This document shows, in pieces, positions 1-7,212 of a DNA stretch of 10,822 nucleotides (its first letter is position 1; each line of letters starts with the position of its first letter). A model generated the notes under the pieces. That model was not told the origin of the DNA and did not search any database. It saw nothing but the letters and a program-made list of their open reading frames with translations. Location: NCBI GenBank assembly GCA_002329645.1, contig DCTS01000006.1, positions 61,206 to 72,027 of the forward strand. The letters run 5' to 3'. A program made the position numbers and the translations under genes. This DNA is from Lachnoclostridium sp. UBA1434 (lineage in GTDB: Bacteria; Bacillota; Clostridia; Lachnospirales; Lachnospiraceae).

Positions 1-1313
1 GAAAAGTCAACAGGTATCCTGCACAGCGCCGGGCCGTTCCAGGAAGTCTTAACCTCAAATGCGCCCCGACAGTACCCCCTGACCTTTATCTTAACCCTGC
101 TTATTCCGCGACAGTCAAAATACTTAAAGCCTGCTGTAGCGCCATCCCTCATATTAGCTATATATCCGGGTTCCTCGTCACCATCCCTGCCGTCTTGGGT
201 TATCTTAGGGAACCGGCAGTCCATCCACTCGCCCGGGCCTCCGGTATACAAGGCTTCATCCCTGCAAAACAGGTTGCAGGCAAGATACGCCGGATACTCT
301 CCATAACCGGTTAATGGTCCGTTGTTCGGGCAGCAGGATGTCATCTCAACCTGGGGAATGCTCCCGTCTTCCAATACTTCAATCTGCTCGATGCAGCCCT
401 GGCGGCTGAAATTGGTTCCGTTGGTATGCCTGTGGTAGAATATATACCATTTACCGTCTATCTCAACTATGCTGCCATGGTTGTTGCCGCCATAGTACAT
501 GGGTTTTTCGGCAGGCTTATATGAAGAAATATGAAGATCGTTATTGCTTACAATCACTCCGCCATACTTAAAATCCTTTGTCGGATATTTGCTTGTTGCA
601 TAGCACAGCTCATAGCATACAATGGAGGAATAGATAAAATAATACGTATCCTTTATTTTGCGTATGGATGCGGCTTCAAAGTACTCATGTCCCTCATAGC
701 CGCTGCCCTCACTGTAAGGCTGGCTTGGAACAATAATCACAGGCTCCTCAATTATCGTCAGCATGTCCCGGTCTAAGACCGTTGCCATTGCTCCGCTTCT
801 TTTCCTGTCACCTATAGGGCAAAAACCGGTATACAGATATGTTTTGTCACCTTCCGTCAGTACTCCCGGATCAAACTGCGGCTGATCGCCATCTCTTTCT
901 CCCAGGAGTGTTCCGTCCGCATAATGTACATATCCGTAGAATTCATATTTCCCTGCAGGCGTATCACAGACGGCTGCCGATACGATACGGGCCTTGTCAA
1001 GAACATAGTACAGATAGTATCGTCCGTCAGGACCCCTTGTTACGTCAGGGGCATAGAGACACGCTGCTCCCGATTTATTAAGCGGATCGTCGGTTTTGCG
1101 ATAAATAACCCCTTCATACCGCCAATCTGCCAGATTATCCGCGGGTGCCGACCAGCAAACATAATCATTCAGGCAATAAGCATGTCCGTTGAAGCGGTCA
1201 TGGGAGCCGTATACATATACCCTGTCTCCGAATACATAAGGTTCTCCGTCGGGTATATATTCCCATGACGACAGGTATGGATTAAAGCCTTGTTTCCTAA
1301 TATCTTTGCCCAT
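1..1313 (-). CDS. GH43 family glycoside hydrolase with C-terminal beta-sandwich, 3' end cut by window edge
   Basis: This is a predicted intracellular exo-acting glycosidase of family GH43 (beta-xylosidase or alpha-L-arabinofuranosidase type). The frame is open for 437 codons from ATG at 1313 to the left edge, where it is truncated. AGGAGG at 1319-1324 sits five bases before the ATG. There is no signal peptide, and the 16 cysteines fit the reducing cytoplasm. The first blade reads NPYLSSWEYIPDGEP then VFGDRVYVYGSHD, typical of one GH43 group. Expected catalytic residues are the base near D22/E24, the pKa modulator D90 in YAPDV and the acid E213 in YFEAASIRK; H279 in NNHGS may be the usual propeller-axis ligand. 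From about residue 390 (GATAGFKYFD onward) the sequence resembles the CBM6-like beta-sandwich often attached to such enzymes, and the window ends inside it. Family assignment is firm. The choice between xylosidase and arabinofuranosidase activity cannot be made from sequence alone. Confidence 0.88.
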   Translation of the reverse strand, partial: MGKDIRKQGFNPYLSSWEYIPDGEPYVFGDRVYVYGSHDRFNGHAYCLNDYVCWSAPADNLADWRYEGVIYRKTDDPLNKSGAACLYAPDVTRGPDGRYYLYYVLDKARIVSAAVCDTPAGKYEFYGYVHYADGTLLGERDGDQPQFDPGVLTEGDKTYLYTGFCPIGDRKRSGAMATVLDRDMLTIIEEPVIIVPSQPYSEGSGYEGHEYFEAASIRKIKDTYYFIYSSIVCYELCYATSKYPTKDFKYGGVIVSNNDLHISSYKPAEKPMYYGGNNHGSIVEIDGKWYIFYHRHTNGTNFSRQGCIEQIEVLEDGSIPQVEMTSCCPNNGPLTGYGEYPAYLACNLFCRDEALYTGGPGEWMDCRFPKITQDGRDGDEEPGYIANMRDGATAGFKYFDCRGISRVKIKVRGYCRGAFEVKTSWNGPALCRIPVDF

Positions 1314-1404
1314 TGACTCCTCCTCATATGCTATTTCTTAATTAAATCAACTATTTACACACAGTTATGCTTCCTGCATGGATAGCATTCACAGTCCTAA
1401 AACA

Positions 1405-1421
1405 ATATATAGTCTATATAT
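1405..1421. promoter_or_regulatory. Perfect 8-1-8 palindrome, candidate repressor operator
   Basis: ATATATAG at 1405-1412 and CTATATAT at 1414-1421 are perfect inverted copies around a single base at 1413. The site lies about 90 bases before the GH43 start and roughly 12-28 bases downstream of the start site predicted from the promoter at 1440-1467. That position would suit a repressor roadblock. The ROK regulator encoded at 2785-3918 is the obvious candidate ligand, but this is inference. The arms are nearly all A and T, so chance occurrence in an AT-rich gap is possible. Confidence 0.4.
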
Positions 1422-1439
1422 AATCTTATTGCATATATT

Positions 1440-1467
1440 ATCATAATCCATAAGTAATATTAATCAA
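1440..1467 (-). promoter_or_regulatory. Candidate sigma-A-type promoter for GH43
   Basis: On the minus strand TTGATT (1467 to 1462) is followed after 16 bases by TATGAT (1445 to 1440). These match the consensus at 4/6 and 5/6 positions. Transcription would begin near 1433, giving a leader of about 120 nucleotides before the GH43 ATG. AT-rich DNA yields such matches by chance, so this is tentative. Confidence 0.4.
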
Positions 1468-1482
1468 TATAAAAATCAATAT
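1462..1482. repeat. Two-copy 9-base direct repeat
   Basis: AATCAATAT occurs at 1462-1470 and again at 1474-1482, a 12-base period (ATATTGATT on the minus strand). The copy at 1462-1470 overlaps the candidate -35 box of GH43. It could be an activator site or simply AT-rich sequence; I cannot distinguish the two. Confidence 0.4.
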
Positions 1483-1497
1483 TCAACCATATTTAAT

Positions 1498-2688
1498 CTA
1501 ATCTGCAGCCTTGACTGTACTTTTACTCCTACTAATTACCTTGTTAAGCACCTCTGTCATCATAAGCATGAACAGTGCCAATAACAGCAGATATACGGGA
1601 TACAGCCCCATATTAATATTATCTGCAATCCATCCGAAAAGCGGCGGCATGAATGTGGAGCCGGTATACGCACTTGCCATCTGTATTCCTATTATGGCCT
1701 GAGACTTGTCCTCCCCGAAATTTGACGGCGTTGCATGAATTACCGACGGATATATGGGGGCGCATCCCAGACCGATAATCACAAGTCCGGTCAGAGCTGC
1801 GATATTAGTTTTTAATGGAAGCCCCACCAGAATTATCCCGACTAATATAATTGCTATACCATTCCTGATCAGCCGCTTGTCTCCTGCCCTGTCAGCGACA
1901 AATCCGCTTATAAAGCGTCCGAAGGTTATACCCAGGAAAAAAAGTGATGCAAAATTAGCGGCTGTTTCAGCATCAACTCCACGAAATTCAACAAGGTAGC
2001 TGCTTGCCCACAGACCCGCTGTTCCCTCCAGTGAGCAATAACAGAAAAAAGCAATAAGAACGGCCTTTACTCCCTTTATCTTTAGAGCTTCAGGCAGACT
2101 AAGGGCCTTTTCGTGCGCCTCGGAACCGCCATTACCATTATTTCTCTTCTTCCATAGGGGAAGGCTTGCAAACAGCACTGCCGTCAGTATAACCTGTAAA
2201 ATCGAAACTATACGATAGCCATTGTTCCATCCGTATCCTCCGGTCAGACTATATCCCATGATATACGGGCTTATTGACACGCCAACGCCCCAGAAGCAAT
2301 GAAGCCAGCTCATATGCCTTGAGGCATAATGCAGCGCGACATAATTATTCAGCGCGGCATCAACCGCTCCTGCCCCAAGTCCGTAAGGAATACCCCATAT
2401 ACAAAGCATGATAAAGGATTTTGAAATTGAGAAACCGAACAAAGCTGCCGCAGTCATCATAACACTTATTGCGGTAACAAGCCCTGCTCCCAGCCTTCTT
2501 GTCATTCTGTCGGATAACAGACTTGATATTATGGTACATCCGGCTATAAGCATAGTTAATATTCCGGCATATGACATCGGAACACCAAGCTCACCGTACA
2601 TAATCGGCCATGCAGATCCCAGTAAGGAATCCGGAAGTCCAAGACTAATAAATGAAATGTATATGATAGCAAGCAATAAGGAATACAT
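1498..2688 (-). CDS. MFS transporter, fucose-permease-like sugar or solute carrier
   Basis: This is a 396-residue membrane carrier of the major facilitator superfamily, the usual size for a 12-helix member. The start is set at ATG 2688 because AGGAGG at 2695-2700 lies six bases upstream and the first helix (YSLLLAIIYISF) begins directly after it. The ATG ten codons earlier has no such site. Visible features are GLPDSLLGSAWP at the end of helix 1, the helix 2-3 loop SDRMTRR (59-65), a short helix 4-5 region with N114-N115 and LHCFWGVG (129-136), a hydrophilic central loop near 180-206 (WKKRNNGNGG), and the second-half loop GRFISGFVADRAGDK (257-271). The pattern resembles FucP-like sugar permeases, so import of a sugar related to the GH31/GH43 substrate is the simplest reading. 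Export is not excluded. It lies 96 bases after the ROK gene and probably shares its transcript. Confidence 0.83.
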   Translation of the reverse strand: MYSLLLAIIYISFISLGLPDSLLGSAWPIMYGELGVPMSYAGILTMLIAGCTIISSLLSDRMTRRLGAGLVTAISVMMTAAALFGFSISKSFIMLCIWGIPYGLGAGAVDAALNNYVALHYASRHMSWLHCFWGVGVSISPYIMGYSLTGGYGWNNGYRIVSILQVILTAVLFASLPLWKKRNNGNGGSEAHEKALSLPEALKIKGVKAVLIAFFCYCSLEGTAGLWASSYLVEFRGVDAETAANFASLFFLGITFGRFISGFVADRAGDKRLIRNGIAIILVGIILVGLPLKTNIAALTGLVIIGLGCAPIYPSVIHATPSNFGEDKSQAIIGIQMASAYTGSTFMPPLFGWIADNINMGLYPVYLLLLALFMLMMTEVLNKVISRSKSTVKAAD

Positions 2689-2694
2689 GTATAG

Positions 2695-2700
2695 CCTCCT
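2695..2700 (-). promoter_or_regulatory. Ribosome binding site that decides the MFS start
   Basis: A perfect AGGAGG lies on the minus strand six bases before ATG 2688. The upstream in-frame ATG at 2718 has only AT-rich sequence before it. The shorter 396-residue protein is therefore preferred, and this removes a ten-residue basic extension (MLLYNIRRLY) ahead of the first membrane helix. Confidence 0.8.
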
Positions 2701-2784
2701 GATGTTATACAGCAGCATATTTACACTTATATACGGCTTTATATATGCAGAATTCGACGCCTTAAAAAAACACTGACATCAATC

Positions 2785-3918
2785 TTATCTATTTACAAAA
2801 TCTATGTTTCTCAACTCTGCGACACCCACTGCCGCACCAATATCATCATAGTATGCAAGGGACAAATAATCATGGTTTTCAAAATACTTATTTTCTGCAT
2901 CAACAAGCTGAATAAGCCTCGAATAATTTCTGTCCAGACCCTGCTTTATATCTCCGCCGATTATAATATCGCAATCAAGAGCAACCCTGATATTGGTTAT
3001 CATAATAGCCAGGTCCCTCAAATATTCGTCAAATAGTTGAACGGCTTCCTTATCATTGCTCTTAAGCTTACACCAAAAGGCCTCCAGGCTGTCATTAGTA
3101 GTTTCTGAAAGAACCTTAGTTGAACAGTATACCTCGAAGCATCCTTTTCTTCCGCAGATGCAGGGCTTACCGTTTGTATGAATAACAGCATGTCCGAACT
3201 CACCCAACCTGCCGTTATTACCATGAGATATGCCCCTGCTCGTTATTATTGCGCCACTGATACCTTCATTAATGGACAAATAAACAACATCATTATATTT
3301 GCGCCTTACCCAGGCTTCCGCATATCCTGCCGCATTTGCTTCATTTTCAAAATAAACAGGAAAATCAAAATGCCGTTGAATTTCAGCAAAGGGTGTATAG
3401 TTCAAGGCTGGTAATGTCGTTGACATATCCAACCGGTTTTCCGAATGAATTACAACGCATGGCAGGGATATCCCCACTCCGATTATAAGCTCCCTGTCAA
3501 TCCCGTTAGCCGCTAATATATCACTGATTGAAGCGTTAATCGATTTCCAATACTTACCCGTATGTTTAAATTTCTCATGGTGAATAACAGAATCCTTAAT
3601 CTCACCCTTTAAATTCAAAAGTACTACTGCCCACTCATGTGATTTCACCATTACCCCAACCGAATAATGGGAGTTATAATTAAACTCAATTAAGCGCGGT
3701 CTTCTTCCGCCGCTCGAATCCAATGTACTCTCTTCAACCAGCAAATTCTTCTCTCTTAATTCTTTTATATTTTGAATAACAGTGGGCATACTTATGTTCA
3801 GTCTTTTTGCAATCATCTGCTGAGTAACTCCGCTGCTGTTATAAATGAAGTTAATAATACTTATTCTATTGATATTTTGCATATCAATTGAACTTAAACC
3901 ATGTTCAAAATCTGCCAC
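2785..3918 (-). CDS. ROK-family (XylR/NagC-type) transcriptional regulator
   Basis: This is a 377-residue sugar-responsive DNA-binding protein. Residues about 18-62 form a MarR-like winged helix (GVTQQMIAKRLNISMPTV, then a recognition helix and a GGRRPR wing at 70-75). The rest is the ROK fold: ENEANAAGYAEAW (191-203), the zinc motif with H243 in GEFGH and C253, C255 and C260 in CICGRKGC, and GGD at 321-323. The phosphate-binding DxGGT of ROK kinases is absent (GVMVKSHEWAV instead), and the kinase catalytic Asp is replaced by E193. The protein should therefore sense a sugar without phosphorylating it. The start is GTG with AGGGAGG 11 bases upstream (3930-3936); M13 (ATG) lacks a site. By position it should control the flanking ABC-GH31 and MFS-GH43 genes, probably as a repressor released by a pentose or disaccharide. 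The ligand is not readable from sequence. Confidence 0.9.
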   Translation of the reverse strand: MADFEHGLSSIDMQNINRISIINFIYNSSGVTQQMIAKRLNISMPTVIQNIKELREKNLLVEESTLDSSGGRRPRLIEFNYNSHYSVGVMVKSHEWAVVLLNLKGEIKDSVIHHEKFKHTGKYWKSINASISDILAANGIDRELIIGVGISLPCVVIHSENRLDMSTTLPALNYTPFAEIQRHFDFPVYFENEANAAGYAEAWVRRKYNDVVYLSINEGISGAIITSRGISHGNNGRLGEFGHAVIHTNGKPCICGRKGCFEVYCSTKVLSETTNDSLEAFWCKLKSNDKEAVQLFDEYLRDLAIMITNIRVALDCDIIIGGDIKQGLDRNYSRLIQLVDAENKYFENHDYLSLAYYDDIGAAVGVAELRNIDFVNR

Positions 3919-3947
3919 TATCGTAAAAACCTCCCTCTTTCTGATTT

Positions 3948-3975
3948 GTTTTATATTATCATATCAAAATGTCAA
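3948..3975 (-). promoter_or_regulatory. Candidate promoter for the ROK-MFS unit
   Basis: On the minus strand a perfect -35 box TTGACA (3975 to 3970) is followed after 16 bases by TAAAAC (3953 to 3948), a 4/6 match to the -10 consensus. A better -10-like hexamer, TATGAT (3963 to 3958), is too close to that -35 box. Transcription would begin near 3941, about 22 bases before the GTG start. The position immediately after the terminator at 3986-4025 supports a new transcription unit here. An imperfect AT-rich dyad around 3949-3969 overlaps it and might serve autoregulation. Confidence 0.45.
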
Positions 3976-3985
3976 AGTAAAGTAA

Positions 3986-4025
3986 GGCTGCTGCATAATG
4001 TTATAGTAAGCATCATGCAACAGCC
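3986..4025 (-). terminator. Rho-independent terminator after the ABC-GH31 operon
   Basis: The arms 3986-4000 and 4011-4025 form a 15-bp stem with a 10-base loop. In minus-strand RNA every position pairs, two of them as G-U wobbles. In plus-strand RNA the same two positions would be A-C mismatches, so the structure belongs to the minus transcript. The stem base is GGCTG/CAGCC. Downstream is a broken T-rich stretch (TTACTTTACTTTG) rather than a clean T-run, so termination may be partial. It lies 48 bases after the GH31 stop codon. Confidence 0.75.
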
Positions 4026-4073
4026 GGTTGTACTTCATGAGACTACTATGAATAATAAAAGGTCAATTCATTA

Positions 4074-6122
4074 TTATTCTTTAATAGGAAGCTTAGCATC
4101 ATTCTTCAGTAAGAGAGGAATAATATCTATAGGAGCCTCAACCTTAATAGTTTGTCCGCCGTTGAATTTTTCGCCTGTCCAGGCATTGGTCCATTCAGCT
4201 CCCTCAGGAAGGTATACACAACGATGATATGCATCCTCTTCTATAACAGGGGCAACCAGGATGTCCGGCCCGAACATATATTGATCATCAACATCCCATA
4301 CTTTATTATCTTCAGGGAAGTCATAGAATAACGGCCTCATAATCGGTGTTCCCTTCTTATGAGTAAGCTCCATCTGTTCCTTGATGTACGGACGAAGCCT
4401 TTCACGAAGGAACAGATATTTCTTCATAATCTCAAAGCATTCTTCTCCATAGCTCCATACTTCATTGTCAGCTCCCGAACCAAAGGAACCTGTACCGGAG
4501 AGGATATCACCGTCAAATCCGGTCATGGGGTTTCTGTTACCATGGAGCCTGAATACAGGACTGAAACATCCGTACTCAAACCAGCGCATTAAGAGCTTTC
4601 TAAACTTCGGATCATCCGTATAAGCGCCGTGGAAACCGCCAATATCCGTTGTCCACCATGGAATACCGGCAATAGCCATTGACAAGCCTGCACGCAATTG
4701 TCTCTGAAGGCATTCAAATGTAGAATCAATGTCTCCCGACCATACGAGTGCACCGTATTTTGCGCTTCCGGCCCATGCGCACCGAAGCAGGTTCAGCGGG
4801 TTTTCCATTCCGGCTTCTCTCATTCCGTCATAGAACGTCTTTGCATAGTACAGAGGATATACATTGCCGACCTCCAGATCCGTTCCCAGGTAATAGCGAT
4901 AATTATCGTAATCATATACCGTATACTCAGGCTCGGCCTCATCCAGCCAGAACAGCCTTACACCCTTGTCCCAGTAATTCTGCTTGGCCTTTTTCCACAC
5001 AAATTCCCTTGTGCCCGGATTAGTGGGATCCATGAATACTTCCTGTCCAAAGCATGTCATGGTAATTCTGACTCCTCGCTCGGTTCTTACAAGGTAACCT
5101 TTTTCCATCATCTCAGTAAAGTTTTCAGAACGGTAGTCAACTGTCGGCCATATGGAAACCATCAGCTTGATTCCCATTTCATCCAGCTCCCTGCACATTG
5201 CTTCGGGATCCGGCCAATCCTTGGGATCGAATTTATATTCGCCCTGCTGTGTCCAATGGAAGAAGTCTGCTACTATTACATCCATGGGGAGGCCTAATTC
5301 CTTATGCTTACGAGCAACCGAGAGAAGCTCCTCCTGTGTCCTGTAGCGCAATTTACACTGCCAGAAACCAATTCCGTAATCGGGCATCATGGGGGCACGT
5401 CCTGTTACAGCCGTATATGCCTCCTCTATTTCTGCGGGCGTATCACCTGCAACTATCCAGTAGTCTGCCTGCTTTGAACTGTCAGCAATCCATTCTGTTT
5501 GATTCTTTCCGAAGGTCACCTTGCCAATAGCCGGATTGTTCCATAGGAAGCCATATCCGCAGCTTGAGATATAGAACGGTACCGAGGCCTGTGAATTACG
5601 ATGTGCCAGCTCCAGGGTGCAGCCCTTCATATCCAGGTATTTCTGCTGGTACTGTCCCATACCGAATATCTTTTCACCATCATTAGGGCAAAATCTAAAG
5701 GTTATCTTAAAATTCTCACCGGAGGTTGATTTAAACTCACGCCCATACTTATTAAGTGACATGCTTGGGTTGTCCCTAAGTCTCTGCCAGTTTTCCTTCA
5801 GTAAAACCTGTTTCTTCTGATTGGTAAAGGTAAGTACCCCGTTTGCATTGAATTCCGCCTTAATTTTGCCGTTGACGATACTTGCATATGAGCTGTTTGA
5901 TCCTGAGAACATATTGGCAATAGTATTGCCGCCTTTGCTTTCATCTACCTTAATGTCGATTACAGGCTTTGTAGCTGCAGGCTTCATCAAAGCCCAGTCC
6001 CTGTCTGTAAATTCCGCATTATACGTAGCTCGTACACGCAGGGCGTTTTCACCCCAGGCTTCAACACATACGGTTTCATTGTCGTACTTGTAATACAGCT
6101 TGTTTTCGCATTTGTAGAACAT
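4074..6122 (-). CDS. GH31 alpha-glycosidase (alpha-xylosidase or alpha-glucosidase type), cytoplasmic
   Basis: This is a 682-residue retaining alpha-glycosidase of family GH31. An N-terminal beta-sandwich (residues 1 to about 240, with ENALRVRATYN near 25-35 typical of the family) precedes a TIM barrel. The predicted nucleophile is D394 in FWLDEAEPE and the acid/base is D464 in WSGD. Supporting substrate-pocket motifs are DVIVADFFHWTQ (281-292), IWPTVDYRS (324-332) and RLHG (525-528). C-terminal beta-domains follow, with MRPLFYDFP (595-603) and FGPDILVAPV (617-626). No signal peptide or PA14 insert is present, so it acts inside the cell on imported sugar. The WLDEAEPE form, rather than the WxDMNE form of many alpha-glucosidases, resembles alpha-xylosidases acting on xyloglucan fragments, but that is only suggestive. 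AAGGAGG (6129-6135) lies six bases before the ATG. The gene follows the second permease by 49 bases and is the last gene of the transporter operon. Confidence 0.92.
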   Translation of the reverse strand: MFYKCENKLYYKYDNETVCVEAWGENALRVRATYNAEFTDRDWALMKPAATKPVIDIKVDESKGGNTIANMFSGSNSSYASIVNGKIKAEFNANGVLTFTNQKKQVLLKENWQRLRDNPSMSLNKYGREFKSTSGENFKITFRFCPNDGEKIFGMGQYQQKYLDMKGCTLELAHRNSQASVPFYISSCGYGFLWNNPAIGKVTFGKNQTEWIADSSKQADYWIVAGDTPAEIEEAYTAVTGRAPMMPDYGIGFWQCKLRYRTQEELLSVARKHKELGLPMDVIVADFFHWTQQGEYKFDPKDWPDPEAMCRELDEMGIKLMVSIWPTVDYRSENFTEMMEKGYLVRTERGVRITMTCFGQEVFMDPTNPGTREFVWKKAKQNYWDKGVRLFWLDEAEPEYTVYDYDNYRYYLGTDLEVGNVYPLYYAKTFYDGMREAGMENPLNLLRCAWAGSAKYGALVWSGDIDSTFECLQRQLRAGLSMAIAGIPWWTTDIGGFHGAYTDDPKFRKLLMRWFEYGCFSPVFRLHGNRNPMTGFDGDILSGTGSFGSGADNEVWSYGEECFEIMKKYLFLRERLRPYIKEQMELTHKKGTPIMRPLFYDFPEDNKVWDVDDQYMFGPDILVAPVIEEDAYHRCVYLPEGAEWTNAWTGEKFNGGQTIKVEAPIDIIPLLLKNDAKLPIKE

Positions 6123-6171
6123 CCTTATCCTCCTTGTCTATACAGTGGTCTGATTAACAATAAGTTTCCGG

Positions 6172-7149
6172 CTATTCCTGAAGTGGAATATTATTATGTC
6201 TGCGCTTCCTAATAAGCTCCTGGATACGATAGAAATTGGTTTTCCAGCCTATGAACAGAATAAGGAATATACCGACTACCACATTTTGAAGCCTGGATTC
6301 AATCCCCAGCGCTACAAGGCCGGAGCTTACTATAGTAATGGTAAATGATCCGATAAAAACCCCGATAACCGGATTACATGAGCTTATATACAAGCCTATC
6401 ATAACGCCCATCATAGGAGTAAAGCACATAGACATGCTGCTCATATTAGTCCTGGCTGTTATTGTACCTGCATATCCAACCTTCACCATAGTTGCAAAGG
6501 CAAGGATTAGTCCGCCCACAACATATGTTAACAGCTTGATCTTCACCGAATTAATACCCATGCTCTTGGCTACGGCTTCGTTTCCGCCGATTGCCTTAAT
6601 CTGATATCCGAACTTCGTATTGTTAAATAATGCATAAACAGCAATGAATGTTATTACGGAAACTATATATATTCCCGGAGAAGTTCCGAATATTGATATA
6701 TCATCTCCGATAATTACAGTTATCCTGTTCTGATACATTACAGCCAGTGATTCAAATATCAGCAATGCCGAGAACCCGGTTATAATCGAAGGGATCTTCA
6801 AGGAAGCATATATAAGACCCGTCAGTATGGCAATTATTATTGAAGCAACTATACATCCAATCACAAATCCTGCTATACCGAAACGCTGTGACATATGTAC
6901 CCCAAAAAAGGCAGCCAATAATATTCTGGCACCTACACTAAAGTCAAACAGCCCAACCGACATTCCAAAAACCATTGACCATCCAATTATGACATTGGAA
7001 AGGGCCTGTGTTAAAAGCATGATAAAGGTGCTTTTCTGCAAGTAAATATCGGGTCTGAAACAGCTTAATACGGCATATACAACTATTGGAAGCAGAACAG
7101 TCAATAATATTGCTTTAATTGATATGCTTTTGGATTTTACATTAATCAT
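6172..7149 (-). CDS. Sugar ABC transporter permease 2 (RbsC/MglC-like)
   Basis: This 325-residue integral membrane protein belongs to the BPD_transp_2 family of ribose/galactose/xylose-type importers. It is hydrophobic almost throughout, beginning with a basic N-terminus and a helix at about 12-28. FGMSVGLFDFSVGA (61-74) corresponds to the family's GGIDLSVG segment, and GGNEAVAKSMGI (188-199) is the cytoplasmic loop expected to contact the ATPase. The later family motif, usually like VLGGTSLSGG, is not recognisable: the region reads MMGVMIGLYISSCNPVIG. It is clearly different from permease 1, so the channel is probably a heterodimer. AAGGTGAG lies just upstream of ATG 7149. It follows the binding-protein gene by 63 bases and precedes GH31. 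The family is clear and the sugar is unknown. Confidence 0.88.
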   Translation of the reverse strand: MINVKSKSISIKAILLTVLLPIVVYAVLSCFRPDIYLQKSTFIMLLTQALSNVIIGWSMVFGMSVGLFDFSVGARILLAAFFGVHMSQRFGIAGFVIGCIVASIIIAILTGLIYASLKIPSIITGFSALLIFESLAVMYQNRITVIIGDDISIFGTSPGIYIVSVITFIAVYALFNNTKFGYQIKAIGGNEAVAKSMGINSVKIKLLTYVVGGLILAFATMVKVGYAGTITARTNMSSMSMCFTPMMGVMIGLYISSCNPVIGVFIGSFTITIVSSGLVALGIESRLQNVVVGIFLILFIGWKTNFYRIQELIRKRRHNNIPLQE

Positions 7150-7212
7150 TAGCTCACCTTTTCTGGTTTTGATTTATATCATGGTTAATAAACACTAATT
7201 GTATGTCCGGAT

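Larger units (their letters stand above)
1314..1497. other. AT-rich intergenic region upstream of GH43
   Basis: This 184-base gap lies between the MFS stop codon and the GH43 start and is much more AT-rich than its neighbours. It holds a promoter-like pair, a two-copy 9-base direct repeat and a perfect 17-base palindrome, each described separately, plus the GH43 ribosome binding site. I saw no GC-rich hairpin with a T-run after the MFS gene, so some read-through from MFS into GH43 is possible. No small coding frame here looks convincing. Confidence 0.6.

Noticed and set aside
531..1268. Several plus-strand open frames of 80-114 codons
   Set aside because: They are antisense to the GH43 frame, which shows the family's catalytic motifs in order; the plus-strand translations show none.
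2728..2745. TATATA-6-TATATA inverted repeat upstream of MFS
   Set aside because: Each arm is self-palindromic and the gap is AT-rich, so chance is the simplest explanation. It also does not match the dyad upstream of GH43.
2764..2770. Run of seven T on the minus strand after the ROK gene, as a terminator
   Set aside because: No stable stem precedes the T-run in the minus-strand RNA.
3018..3224. A 68-codon minus-strand open frame overlapping the ROK gene in another frame
   Set aside because: The ROK frame in the same region contains the zinc-binding CICGRKGC motif; the alternative has no motif or ribosome binding site.
4698..5297. A 199-codon open frame on the plus strand
   Set aside because: It lies entirely antisense to the well-supported GH31 gene, has a low-complexity and uncharacteristic translation, and no recognisable domain.
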